In this document: in pieces, positions 17,074 through 26,190 of the stretch | Layout of the letters: every line of letters starts with the position of its first letter | How positions within the stretch are numbered: the stretch's first letter is position 1 | Source of the DNA: Cuniculiplasma sp052315415 | GTDB taxonomy: Archaea; Thermoplasmatota; Thermoplasmata; Thermoplasmatales; Thermoplasmataceae | Reading direction: 5' to 3' | Assembly (NCBI GenBank): GCA_052315415.1 | Contig: JBLSDH010000011.1 | Coordinates: 1 to 55,277, forward strand | Length of the DNA: 55,277 nt | Made by a program: the position numbers and the translations under genes | The notes under the pieces: generated by a model | The model's database searches: none | The model's input: the letters and a program-made list of their open reading frames with translations, nothing else | What the model was told of the DNA's origin: nothing

Positions 17074-18429
17074 ATGCCTGTAAAGTTCAATGAAAAAGTG
17101 AGAGATGACTGGATTAAAAAAGAGAAAAAATTTGACGTTGCCATAATCGGAGGAGGGATAATGGGTGCAGGAATGGCAAACCTTCTGTCTCAAAATGGCA
17201 TCTCTACGGTATTGTTCGAGAAAAATGATTTTGCTTCGGGAACAAGTTCAGGTTCAACCAAGCTTGTTCATGGTGGCATAAGATATCTTGAAAATTTTCA
17301 ATTTCAGGAAGTTCTGGATCTGATCAGGGAGAGGGATTATCTTACAGAAAATACAGAAATTGTAAAAAAAATGGAATTTGAAATTTTGCTTGACAAATAT
17401 TCTTGGAAAAAATCTACAATTCGTATTGCCATATTTTTGTACAATCTTTTCTCAGGAAAATTTTCAATTCCAAAATTTCAAAAAAACGAAGGAAAGTATT
17501 CAAAAGAAGTTAAGGGATATTTTACATATCCTGATTCATACACTGATGATTCAAAACTTGTCATATACAATATTGTGAATGCGGTGAACAATGGATCCAT
17601 ATGTTTAAATTATTGCGAGGTTAAAGAAATAGAAAAGGGAATGGATAATATTAACATAACAGCTCACGATCACATCGGTAATAAGGATTTCAAAATTAAT
17701 TCGCAATATGTGATAAACTGTGCTGGGCCATGGGCAGGAAAAATAGCGGATAATTATGAAGAAAATAAAAAATACAATTTAAAACTGAGCAAGGGAGTCC
17801 ATATAGTTGTGCCATCTGAGCTCATTGGAATTAAGAATTCTGTTGTTTTTAGATCGCATATTGACAAAAGGCAAATGTTCGCAGTTAACAGAGGTGAGGT
17901 GACAATAATAGGGACAACAGATCATTTTGTAGAGGATCCAAATGACTTTAGTGTGGATGAAAATGATATAGAATACATAATTGAAAGCTCACAAAGATTA
18001 TTCACAAGGGTGGAGAAAGAGAATATCATTTTTTCATATGCAGGCATAAGACCACTATATGGGAAATCAAATAATCCTGGAAAGATTTCAAGAGGTATTC
18101 ATATTGAACATGATTCCAGGTTCATTAATGTATTCGGTGGAAAACTGACAAATTACAGATCTGCAGTGAGAAAGGTTGGGAAGATACTTAACAGGATGAG
18201 CAGGATGGGTATAAATACAGCGGGGCTTCCAAAAATAGATTACGTAAGGCCAAAACTTGGATATCCTGATATTTTTAATTATGAAAGGGATTTTGAGTGT
18301 GCAATATATCCGGACGATATAATATTGAGAAGAGAGTGTTTTCCATTCAATACCCTTACTGGAGGAAAGGAATATTACCAATACATCAAAGGGGCACTGG
18401 GAAGAGATGGAAAAATAATTGAAACCTAA
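17074..18429 (+). CDS. glpD: FAD-dependent glycerol-3-phosphate dehydrogenase
   Basis: 451 residues. The FAD-binding motif is A-I-I-G-G-G-I-M-G-A-G (23-33) with acidic E49 at the end of the second strand. G-T-S-S-G-S-T-K-L-V-H-G-G-I-R-Y-L-E (56-73) is the diagnostic GlpD/GlpA signature. It oxidises sn-glycerol 3-phosphate to dihydroxyacetone phosphate and passes electrons to membrane quinone. It is shorter than bacterial GlpD (about 500) with a reduced C-terminal domain. In archaea, whose own lipids use glycerol 1-phosphate, this enzyme serves glycerol catabolism. No glycerol kinase or transporter is in the window. The RNase Z gene follows after 15 bases and may be co-transcribed. Confidence 0.85.
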   Translation: MPVKFNEKVRDDWIKKEKKFDVAIIGGGIMGAGMANLLSQNGISTVLFEKNDFASGTSSGSTKLVHGGIRYLENFQFQEVLDLIRERDYLTENTEIVKKMEFEILLDKYSWKKSTIRIAIFLYNLFSGKFSIPKFQKNEGKYSKEVKGYFTYPDSYTDDSKLVIYNIVNAVNNGSICLNYCEVKEIEKGMDNINITAHDHIGNKDFKINSQYVINCAGPWAGKIADNYEENKKYNLKLSKGVHIVVPSELIGIKNSVVFRSHIDKRQMFAVNRGEVTIIGTTDHFVEDPNDFSVDENDIEYIIESSQRLFTRVEKENIIFSYAGIRPLYGKSNNPGKISRGIHIEHDSRFINVFGGKLTNYRSAVRKVGKILNRMSRMGINTAGLPKIDYVRPKLGYPDIFNYERDFECAIYPDDIILRRECFPFNTLTGGKEYYQYIKGALGRDGKIIET

Positions 18430-18444
18430 TCCAATAGTGTTCTT

Positions 18445-19374
18445 ATGTCTGGACAGATTAAGGTTACTTTTATTGGTACAGGTGGATCCTGGCCATATCT
18501 TGGAAGAGGCCTTCCCGCCATAATTCTTCAGATTGACGATATCACAATACTGTTTGATTGTGCAGAGGGAACACAGAGAAAGATAATGAAGTATGGAATA
18601 TCATTTATGAAGATAGATCACATATTTCTAACACATTTACACGGTGATCATTTTCTGGGACTTCCAGGTCTTATCCAGAGCATGTCATTCAATGGAAGAA
18701 CTAAGGATTTGAATATTTATGTTCCTGAAAATGGTGCATCAATGATTATAAATTCCCTCTCTCTTGGATATTATTCATTAAATTTCAATATAAAAATACA
18801 TGAACTTAAAGATGAGACGGAGATTATTTTTCCAGATTTCACAGTAAAGTCAATAAGGGCTGATCACCCAGTTCCTGCTCTCTCCTACAAAATAGTTGAA
18901 AATGATCTTATAAAAATAGATCCTGAAAAGGCCAGAACTTTGCTTTTGGATCATTCATTGATTGAAACAATAAGAAATAAAGGTTATGCTGAACATAATG
19001 GTAGAAAAATATACCTGAATGAAATTTCTGCAGGTATCAGGCCTGGCAGAACATTTGTATACACCGGCGATACAAGACCAAATCCAAAAATGGTGGATTT
19101 TGCAAAAAATGCAAGTTTGCTGGTTCACGAGAGTTCCACGGACTCATCTTTTGAACCTACTGTTAACCAGTATGGCCATACCTCTGCGAGACAGGCTGCT
19201 GAGATTGCAAGGGATGCTGGGGTAAAGAAACTCTTTCTCTTTCATTACAGTCCAAGAATAGATGACACATCAATCCTTCTTGAAGATGCGAAAAAAATTT
19301 TTGAGAACTCATTTTTAAGTGAGGATGGTCTAAGTGTTGAGATAAAAAAGGAGGAAACTATTTTAAATCAGTGA
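18445..19374 (+). CDS. rnz: Ribonuclease Z (tRNA 3' endonuclease)
   Basis: 309 residues, the length of the short-form enzyme. It removes the 3' trailer from tRNA precursors, as needed here because the tRNA-Arg gene does not encode CCA. The metallo-beta-lactamase zinc motif T-H-L-H-G-D-H-F-L-G-L (63-73; H64, H66, D68, H69) is complete. F-D-C-A-E-G-T-Q is a family hallmark, Y-T-G-D-T-R-P holds the bridging Asp, and V-H-E-S-S and F-H-Y-S-P-R contain later ligands. Cytosolic, two zinc ions. Its last 17 bases overlap the convergent gene at 19358. Confidence 0.92.
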   Translation: MSGQIKVTFIGTGGSWPYLGRGLPAIILQIDDITILFDCAEGTQRKIMKYGISFMKIDHIFLTHLHGDHFLGLPGLIQSMSFNGRTKDLNIYVPENGASMIINSLSLGYYSLNFNIKIHELKDETEIIFPDFTVKSIRADHPVPALSYKIVENDLIKIDPEKARTLLLDHSLIETIRNKGYAEHNGRKIYLNEISAGIRPGRTFVYTGDTRPNPKMVDFAKNASLLVHESSTDSSFEPTVNQYGHTSARQAAEIARDAGVKKLFLFHYSPRIDDTSILLEDAKKIFENSFLSEDGLSVEIKKEETILNQ

Positions 19375-19816
19375 AACTGTTTATGTTATTGAAATTACCA
19401 GATCTTTCAGCATAATTTTTTTCAGGCTTTTCCGTCCTGATAAATATTATCTGAACTATCCTATCACCTTTTTTCAGATGTATTCCTTCATGAGATGAGT
19501 AGAAAAATAGTTCAAGTACTCCTGAAAATCCAGCATCAACATAACCAAAAGAGCCTATCAATCCTTTCCTGGCAAATCTTGATTTTATTTGAATCAGGCC
19601 AGTGAGGAATTCAGGTATTAACAGCTTCTCCGCAGTTAATATCTTTACCCAGCTCCCCGTCAATACATCTATTTCATCAACAATCCCTCTCTCTCCATAA
19701 ATAGATCCAATGGTAAGATCATAACCATTGGGCGTCAGATTTTCCTCTTTGAACTCTTTTATAAGACCAGCTTCTTCACTGAGTCTTTTTATGTTCCCAT
19801 CACTTATCACCGTCAA
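19358..19816 (-). CDS. dcd: dCTP deaminase/dUTPase-fold protein, catalytic Glu apparently absent
   Basis: 152 residues of the dCTP deaminase/dUTPase trimer family. N-G-Y-D-L-T-I-G (30-37), S-R-F-A-R-K-G-L (79-86) and Y-V-D-A-G-F-S-G (92-99) are typical; R80 and D94 would bind triphosphate and the sugar. In dCTP deaminases and bifunctional enzymes the segment after D-x-G-F-x-G is x-(I/L)-x-(I/L)-E-(I/F), where Glu drives deamination; here an ungapped alignment puts F104 in that place. It may therefore be a dUTPase or have changed chemistry. It follows the NCS1 permease gene with a 4-bp ATGA overlap, which supports a pyrimidine link. Confidence 0.7.
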   Translation of the reverse strand: MTVISDGNIKRLSEEAGLIKEFKEENLTPNGYDLTIGSIYGERGIVDEIDVLTGSWVKILTAEKLLIPEFLTGLIQIKSRFARKGLIGSFGYVDAGFSGVLELFFYSSHEGIHLKKGDRIVQIIFIRTEKPEKNYAERSGNFNNINSFTDLK

Positions 19817-21198
19817 TTCTTCACCTTTTTTGTCAATTCCATTAGTTTATTCTCCCTGTTAAACCTTGATCTGAATGTAGTTTCAAAAACTATTGTGAGA
19901 ATTATTGAAACAACAAATGAAATCCCATAGCTGATGTCTGCCCCACCTGTTAAATTATAGAATGGTATTGTTATACCAAAAGATGATTCCACTGTGTCCA
20001 TAAATGGAATTGAAATGAGAATTGATATTATATACGCAATGAGTGGTGGCCAGTTAACATTGATCCCTGAATAATCCTTATTTTTGAGTATGAAAAACTC
20101 ACAGATCATAACTCCAAGCCAGGGTGTTATCCAGTAATCCAGAACGTAAAGAAAACCTTCAAAATATGTGTCAAAATTGTAGAAGAAAATATAAGATAGA
20201 ATGAGAACTATGACACTCACTGCAGACATAATTCCATATTTTGAAAACCTAATTCCCATTGACCTTATTGACATAAGATTTGAATATAGGTTAAGTGAGT
20301 TTGCAGCGGCTCCACCCAGGAAGAGAGCCATGGAACCAACAAACCAAAGCGGTCCCAAAAGACTAAGGAAAACGGAATTTTCAAAATTTCCCCCCAGATT
20401 TAGTCTGTAACCTATGAGAAATCCTATCACCTCAACTATAAAAGATGCCACAGATGATCCTGCGAATGTCCAGATAAAAGAACCCATCTGGTTCTTTCTA
20501 CCGTCAGGTATGTACCTTGAGTAATCTGCTGCATATGGACCCCAGGACATTATGTATGAGAATGATAACATAATTGCGGCTGCAAATACCGGAGTGGAGA
20601 ATGTACCTCCCATTGAACTGTAAGGCTGACCTTTGACATAAAATGATGAGACAAGAAGATAAAGAAATAGGATTCCAAGAAGCACAGACATGATCTTTTC
20701 AAACTTCTTTATTGAATTATGACCATATGCAACTATAAGGATCAAAAAAAGCATAGTTAGCATAATCGATGTTATTTCAACCGCCTCTGAAATTCCGTGT
20801 GTTAATGAAATTATATATGCAAGTGAAGTTGCCGAAATGATCAGATTAACTGTTAACCATCCACCAGTATTGAGAAGTTGTAGCAAAGAAAAGGCAATTC
20901 CTCCCTTCTTACCCATTGCATTTCTTGTTAAATACATCTGACCTCTGCCATACTTAGGTCCCAGATAACTCATGAATCCAACGAGCACGCCACCTAAAAC
21001 ATTCGCTATCAAAAATGCAATTAAAGTGTAATTAAACCCAAGACCAAGGCTCTGCACGTAAACTCCCAGAAAAAGATCCGCCACCGTGAGGTTCGATCCA
21101 AACCAAAGATAGAACTGAGAGGATGGCAAAAGCTTTCTTCCTTCAGCATTTATCTCATTGAAAAGAGTTTCATCTGATCCTGAATTTATTTCAGTCAT
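19813..21198 (-). CDS. NCS1-family nucleobase permease
   Basis: 461 residues with about 12 hydrophobic segments. The N-terminus contains P-S-S-Q-F-Y-L-W-F-G-S-N-L-T, the conserved NCS1 region before helix 1 (cytosine, uracil, allantoin and hydantoin carriers), and G-P-K-Y-G-R-G-Q-M, another family motif. S-W-G-P-Y-A-A-D-Y-S-R-Y lies near helix 6, where NCS1 carriers bind substrate. It sits in the cytoplasmic membrane and probably imports a nucleobase with H+ or Na+. Translational coupling (ATGA) to a dCTP-deaminase-fold gene argues for a pyrimidine such as cytosine or uracil, though this is inference. Confidence 0.8.
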   Translation of the reverse strand: MTEINSGSDETLFNEINAEGRKLLPSSQFYLWFGSNLTVADLFLGVYVQSLGLGFNYTLIAFLIANVLGGVLVGFMSYLGPKYGRGQMYLTRNAMGKKGGIAFSLLQLLNTGGWLTVNLIISATSLAYIISLTHGISEAVEITSIMLTMLFLILIVAYGHNSIKKFEKIMSVLLGILFLYLLVSSFYVKGQPYSSMGGTFSTPVFAAAIMLSFSYIMSWGPYAADYSRYIPDGRKNQMGSFIWTFAGSSVASFIVEVIGFLIGYRLNLGGNFENSVFLSLLGPLWFVGSMALFLGGAAANSLNLYSNLMSIRSMGIRFSKYGIMSAVSVIVLILSYIFFYNFDTYFEGFLYVLDYWITPWLGVMICEFFILKNKDYSGINVNWPPLIAYIISILISIPFMDTVESSFGITIPFYNLTGGADISYGISFVVSIILTIVFETTFRSRFNRENKLMELTKKVKN

Positions 21199-21294
21199 CG
21201 CTGGGAAATTAAATCCAATAATTTAATATTCTTTTTGCTTATATATTAGTGGATCATTAGAAAAAAATTAAGTTTAGTATCCATTAAAGGTTTG

Positions 21295-21786
21295 ATGGAT
21301 GAAGTTGAGAAAAAGGTCGAGGCAATACTCTTTGCTTCAGGCTATCTGATGCAAGTAAATGAGATAGCTTCTATTTGTGGAGAAGATTCAGAGGATGTGG
21401 GGAAGGCAATAAAAAAACTCACAAAGGAATATGCAAAGAGAGATACAAGCATTGAGATAAAAAAGGTGGGAAAAAAATATAGAATGGAACTTAAGGACGA
21501 ATACAAGAATATTGCAATGCAAGTTGCAAGGCCCGAAATTGATCATGATGGACTTAAACTGCTCTCAGTGATAAATTCAGGAATAGATACTGTTGGAAGA
21601 GTAAAGGATGCAGTTGGAAAAAATTTTGAACTTGCACTTATGAAGGTAAGAGAGATGGGTTTTATCAAATTGGAAAAGTACAGGAATACTGAGAAGATCA
21701 TACTCACAAGAAAGTTCTACAGTTATTTCAATATTCAACCACCGAAACAACCTAAAATGGAAAAAGGTGGTGAAGATGAGCAATAA
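21295..21786 (+). CDS. scpB: Segregation and condensation protein B
   Basis: 163 residues, two winged-helix domains. E-K-K-V-E-A-I-L-F-A-S-G is the ScpB N-terminal signature, with D-V-G-K-A-I-K-K-L and the charged K-K-V-G-K-K-Y-R-M-E wing following. The second domain is shorter than in bacteria. ScpB works with ScpA and SMC in chromosome condensation; neither partner lies in this window. The ATG at 21295 is preferred over the TTG immediately before it and is preceded by AAAGG. The 3' end overlaps purD. Confidence 0.82.
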   Translation: MDEVEKKVEAILFASGYLMQVNEIASICGEDSEDVGKAIKKLTKEYAKRDTSIEIKKVGKKYRMELKDEYKNIAMQVARPEIDHDGLKLLSVINSGIDTVGRVKDAVGKNFELALMKVREMGFIKLEKYRNTEKIILTRKFYSYFNIQPPKQPKMEKGGEDEQ

Positions 21787-23089
21787 AATAGTACTTATAG
21801 GAAGTGGCGCCAGGGAAGATGCATTGGGGAGAAGAATAAAGGAGTCTGGTGCCTCACTCTTCACTGTAATGAGTAATCAGAACCCTTCCCTGAATAAAAT
21901 TTCAGAGAAGGTTGCATATGCAGAACCGGATAACTATGAAAAGATCCTTAATTTCATTGAGGAGGTTGATCCTGATCTTGTATATGTTAGTCCAGATGGA
22001 TACCTTGCAACCCCTCTTGTTGACAGACTTGAGGTGAGAAAATACAGAGTGGCATCCCCCAACTCAAAGGCGTTTCAAATTGAATCGTCAAAAATATATA
22101 TGAGACAGCTGATAAAAAGATTCGGAATTCCTGGAAATATTAAATTCCAAACTTTTAATGATGTTTATGAATTGCAGAAATTTTTAAATGAGAATTCAAA
22201 AATGATGTTTGCAATAAAGCCATCAGGATTGACGGGTGGAAAGGGAGTAAAGGTGATGGGTGATCAGATAAATTCAATTGAAGATGCAATTGAATACGGA
22301 TCAACCTTAATAGAGAAGGATAAACTTGTACTGGTTGAGGAAAAAATTCAGGGTATTGAATTTTCAATTCAGGCTTTTACAGATGGACAGAACTTTATAT
22401 TTGGCCCTGTGGCTCAGGATAATAAAAGACTTTTGGAAAACGATATTGGGCCAAATACAGGTGGAATGGGTTCTATAACAGATTGGGACGGAAATCTTCC
22501 ATTTTTGGATAAGGAAACCATAGAAAAGGCAAAGGACATAACAAAAAAGATAGTCAGTTCAATTTACTCAGACGGTTCAATATTCAGGGGTGTAATATAT
22601 CCACAATTCATGTTCACAGGAAATGATGTAAAGATAATTGAGGTCAATGGCAGGATAGCAGACCCTGAGGGCATAAACATGATATCACTACTTGAGGGAA
22701 ATGTTGTAGATATTCTCTTCGCCATTTCTGAAGGTAGCTTGTCAGAAAATATGGGAAAGTTTAGAAAAAAGGCCTCTGTGGTAAAATACTTGGTCCCCCC
22801 TGGTTACGGTACTTCGCCTCAAAAGACTAAACTGAAGGTAAATTCAAACGATCTGAAAAGCAACTTCCGCATATACTATGCATCAGTTAATGGTGAAATA
22901 GAGGAATTCGAGACCACCTCTTCAAGGTCTCTTGCACTATATGCGGAGGCAGACTCCATTTTTGAGGCCTCAGAAATTATAGAAAGAAATCTTTGGAGAA
23001 TTGAGGGGGACTATTTCATGAGACATGATATAGGAACCAGGAAAAACATATCATCAAAGATGAATTTTATATATGGAAAGGGGAAATAA
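21776..23089 (+). CDS. purD: Phosphoribosylamine-glycine ligase
   Basis: About 437 residues from the ATG at 21776; a GTG three codons upstream (21767) is possible, but GGTGGTG just before the ATG is a good ribosome-binding site. PurD makes glycinamide ribonucleotide from phosphoribosylamine, glycine and ATP (step 2 of purine synthesis). The N-terminal loop is V-L-I-G-S-G-A-R-E-D. The ATP-grasp part shows A-I-K-P-S-G-L-T-G-G-K-G-V, E-E-K-I-Q-G-I-E-F-S and N-T-G-G-M-G-S, and metal ligands fall in I-I-E-V-N-G-R-I-A-D-P-E. It is somewhat divergent: R-I-A-D-P-E replaces the usual R-F-G-D-P-E. It overlaps scpB by 11 bases. Confidence 0.88.
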   Translation: MSNKIVLIGSGAREDALGRRIKESGASLFTVMSNQNPSLNKISEKVAYAEPDNYEKILNFIEEVDPDLVYVSPDGYLATPLVDRLEVRKYRVASPNSKAFQIESSKIYMRQLIKRFGIPGNIKFQTFNDVYELQKFLNENSKMMFAIKPSGLTGGKGVKVMGDQINSIEDAIEYGSTLIEKDKLVLVEEKIQGIEFSIQAFTDGQNFIFGPVAQDNKRLLENDIGPNTGGMGSITDWDGNLPFLDKETIEKAKDITKKIVSSIYSDGSIFRGVIYPQFMFTGNDVKIIEVNGRIADPEGINMISLLEGNVVDILFAISEGSLSENMGKFRKKASVVKYLVPPGYGTSPQKTKLKVNSNDLKSNFRIYYASVNGEIEEFETTSSRSLALYAEADSIFEASEIIERNLWRIEGDYFMRHDIGTRKNISSKMNFIYGKGK

Positions 23090-23770
23090 TTACAAATTTT
23101 TTTTAAAAAATCCATAACCGGCTATTGAGTGAGCAGCTACTGTCCAAATTGTTAATTCCTTATGGAAAATTGAATACATATTTCCTTTTATATCTGACTT
23201 GTAGTCTCCCTCTGAGAAACCTCCTATAATTAAATTATAATGTTCATTTTCATCACTGAATATTTGAGAAACCCTAGTTTTTTCACCATCTGGATGCATT
23301 ATTATAGTTTTATAATTTGGATTTACTGCATCTCGCCATCCCCCTTTTTTTGTCTTCATCAAAATTTCACCGTCAGGAGCGTCGATATACCCTTTTTCAA
23401 ATAATTTTTCAAAAAGTCCTGTGAACCTGTTATAAGATTTTGGAGGTCTCATCTCCCTGTTCACTTCTATTATAATGTCCTGTTTTGTATGAATGTAAAA
23501 TTCTATCTCACCAAGTCTGTTCTCAATACTGTCCTGAACAACGTTGATTAAAATGTGAAATATGTCAGGTCTTCCCATTCTATTACCCATTCCTGGAAAA
23601 TAAGTTTCCACTGCAGAATGAAGGTAATTTGAATCCAAAAGAATCTTTGAGGGGTGTTTTCCCCTCTCCTTTGAATATTTTCTAACTCTGTGGTCTTCCC
23701 ACATTTTTTCCGGAATCAGTTCGAGTTCAGCATCTACCACTGTGACCCTTAGCATATTATGATGCACCAT
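23090..23770 (-). CDS. nep1: Nep1/Emg1 rRNA pseudouridine N1-methyltransferase
   Basis: 226 residues, a SPOUT-fold methyltransferase. H-P-S-K-I-L-L-D-S-N-Y-L-H (38-50), G-R-P-D-I-F-H-I-L-I-N (65-75), I-H-T-K-Q-D-I-I-I and R-P-P-K-S-Y-N-R-F-T-G-L (107-118) are the hallmark Nep1 motifs, including the arginines that hold rRNA. It methylates a pseudouridine in the small-subunit rRNA (the helix-35 site that is position 914 in Methanocaldococcus) with S-adenosylmethionine, using a knotted C-terminal site, and acts as a dimer during ribosome assembly. Its ATG shares one base with the stop codon of the aminopeptidase gene (TAATG), so the two are coupled. An in-frame ATG five codons later is an alternative start. 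Confidence 0.93.
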   Translation of the reverse strand: MVHHNMLRVTVVDAELELIPEKMWEDHRVRKYSKERGKHPSKILLDSNYLHSAVETYFPGMGNRMGRPDIFHILINVVQDSIENRLGEIEFYIHTKQDIIIEVNREMRPPKSYNRFTGLFEKLFEKGYIDAPDGEILMKTKKGGWRDAVNPNYKTIIMHPDGEKTRVSQIFSDENEHYNLIIGGFSEGDYKSDIKGNMYSIFHKELTIWTVAAHSIAGYGFFKKNL

Positions 23771-26145
23771 TACTTTCCTGACATTCTCTTAAAGATTGTA
23801 AGATACTCCAGACCCTTTTCTATACCCTTAGAGTTTTCTGGGTTGTAAAACTTTGAGCTGAATTCCCTGACCGCGCTTTCATTTTCCAGACCACAATATG
23901 GAATTACTACCTCCAACATCCTTGAACTATACCCTGTGCCCTTAAAGAACTGATCCACTGTCTTGTATATCATCTCCATGTTTGTGATTATGAATTTCCT
24001 GTTTTCCCTGTTAAGCGAGCAACTTATTATAAATCTTATACTATCCTGTTTTTTTATTCTGCCCTCAAGGATCATTTCAAGTATTCTGTTCAACTTCTGG
24101 TCACCCTTAAGATAAGAAAGTGCAGAAACAACATTTACTCTGTCCTCGTCTGAATCTGACTTCTCAAGTATTTCAAGCAATTTATTCTCATCATTGCTGC
24201 TTATTGAATAGGATATTAAAACTGAAGGCCTTGAATCCGCATCTAATTTGAAATACTCATTGATGTGTTGTGAATTTTCCTTTGAAAATTCAGTATCAAT
24301 TATTGAAAGTGATGTTTTAAGCCTGCCTCTGAGAACCTTCCTGTTTATCCCCTCCTCTGCTGAAATTTCCCCCATTTTATTGAGTTGATTTCTCATATAA
24401 TTTGTTGCAAACTCAAGGAAATTGTTTGTTGGCTCCAGTATTCTATAAATGTTCATGATTACGGATATCATCACATCCACCACAATATATTCTTGATCCT
24501 CAGTAAATACTGAAAGCAAGGACATTAATTCATTCAGCTTAATCTCACCAGCCTGGAAAAAGGCATAGTAGTCCGAGATGAGTCCAAATCTTGCAAACTT
24601 ATCCATTTCATTCTTATGTTTCAAAACCTCTTCAAGCAATTCATTACTGTATCTTACCCTGTAAAATCCTGATCTTTCGTTGTTAAGGTACTTGAAATCC
24701 TTCAATGGAATACTGATCTCCTGATTCTCCATTAGTACACTCTCAGTGCTACCATTTCTCACAACTGTTATTGGAATTGGCCAGATCTCACTGTCTTTTG
24801 TACCATCAAGTAGAAATCTTGACTGTCTTATACTAATCTTATCACCAATAATTTCGCAGTAAAGAACTGGATAACCTTTTTTGTTTATCCATGCAGACAT
24901 GATTTTGTCCACCGGCATTTTTGAAACTTTTCCTATTGAATTCCAGAGATCGCTTGCAACAGCGTTTCCAAATTCATGCTCCCTTAAATATTCAGATACT
25001 CCTTTTCTAAAATTCTCCTTTCCCACAAAATATTCCATCATTCTCAGAATGCTACCGCCCTTTCCATATGATATTTCATCAAAAATCTGGGATATTTCTT
25101 CTGGAGATTTTACCTCAACATGTATTGGATGAGTATTTCTTAAACTGTCTCCTGTCATTGCTCCTGCAGTTTCAGAACCAACCATCTCTGCAAAGATATC
25201 CCATTCAGGATGCTTATGATCAACTGCCTTATAGCTCATGAATGTTGCGAAAGATTCATTAAGCCACAGGTCATCCCACCATTTCATTGTCACAAGATCC
25301 CCAAACCACTGATGTGCAAGTTCATGGGATATGACCTCATCTATTCTCTTCAATATCATTGAGCTTGTTGTATCCGTTACTATAAGTTCTATTTCCCTGA
25401 ATGTTATTGCACCCCAGTTTTCCATTGCTCCAAAGGCAAATTCGGGAACTGCAATGAGATCCTCCTTTGGAAGTTTATACTCTATACCAAAATAATTCTC
25501 GAAGAAGTTGATAGTATCAATTGCCATATCAACTGGCTTCTCGTTCAGTTTAAATTTATTTTTTGCTGCCACAAGACCGACCGATTTTGAACCGTATTTT
25601 TTCTCAAGCCTGTCAAATTTAGAAACACCTATGTAAAGAAGATATGTGGACATTCTTGGAGTCTTTTCAAACTCTATAATTTTTCTCTTATCCCTGACCT
25701 CCTGTTTCTTTGTTGGCATGTTTGAAATACCATCATAGTCTTCAGGAATATCCAAGGTTATGGAAAATTCTGCCTTGAAGGATGGATCATCCATACATGG
25801 GAATGCGTATCTTGCCCCTGTTGCTTCAAATTGAGTTGTTATAAAAACAAAATCCTTTTCTTTGGAGTAATAAATTCCGTTTAACCCATCTGAAATCTTC
25901 CCTTTGAATTTAATATCGATCTCCACTTCCCCCTTGATATCAGAAACTATCTTTAGAGACTGATTTTTTTCATCAACCTCATACATGATCTGCCTGTTGT
26001 TTATTGCGACATCCTCGATTTCCATATCCGCACAGTTAAGTTCAAAATCACCCTTTACTGTACAGTATATCTTTTCTGTACCCTGGAATTGCAATTTATC
26101 AGTATCTATTTTATAATATATTTTATATTCTTTGATTTTTTCCAT
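23770..26145 (-). CDS. M1 zinc aminopeptidase, tricorn-interacting-factor F2/F3 type
   Basis: 791 residues, matching the 780-790 of the tricorn-interacting factors F2 and F3 of Thermoplasma. The exopeptidase motif is G-A-M-E-N-W-G (239-245). The zinc site is H274-E-L-A-H278-Q-W with E297 in W-L-N-E-S-F-A, and E275 is the general base. An N-terminal beta saddle (1-200), thermolysin-like domain (200-440) and long alpha-helical C-terminal domain follow the family order. It is cytosolic and trims the oligopeptides released by the proteasome and tricorn into free amino acids. The tricorn core is not in this window. The first start at 26145 and a TAATG junction to nep1 are clear. Telling F2 from F3 would need a tree. 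Confidence 0.92.
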   Translation of the reverse strand: MEKIKEYKIYYKIDTDKLQFQGTEKIYCTVKGDFELNCADMEIEDVAINNRQIMYEVDEKNQSLKIVSDIKGEVEIDIKFKGKISDGLNGIYYSKEKDFVFITTQFEATGARYAFPCMDDPSFKAEFSITLDIPEDYDGISNMPTKKQEVRDKRKIIEFEKTPRMSTYLLYIGVSKFDRLEKKYGSKSVGLVAAKNKFKLNEKPVDMAIDTINFFENYFGIEYKLPKEDLIAVPEFAFGAMENWGAITFREIELIVTDTTSSMILKRIDEVISHELAHQWFGDLVTMKWWDDLWLNESFATFMSYKAVDHKHPEWDIFAEMVGSETAGAMTGDSLRNTHPIHVEVKSPEEISQIFDEISYGKGGSILRMMEYFVGKENFRKGVSEYLREHEFGNAVASDLWNSIGKVSKMPVDKIMSAWINKKGYPVLYCEIIGDKISIRQSRFLLDGTKDSEIWPIPITVVRNGSTESVLMENQEISIPLKDFKYLNNERSGFYRVRYSNELLEEVLKHKNEMDKFARFGLISDYYAFFQAGEIKLNELMSLLSVFTEDQEYIVVDVMISVIMNIYRILEPTNNFLEFATNYMRNQLNKMGEISAEEGINRKVLRGRLKTSLSIIDTEFSKENSQHINEYFKLDADSRPSVLISYSISSNDENKLLEILEKSDSDEDRVNVVSALSYLKGDQKLNRILEMILEGRIKKQDSIRFIISCSLNRENRKFIITNMEMIYKTVDQFFKGTGYSSRMLEVVIPYCGLENESAVREFSSKFYNPENSKGIEKGLEYLTIFKRMSGK

Positions 26146-26190
26146 ATTCTTGAAAAGTGATTAAGTATAAAATTGTATTCCTGAATGTGA

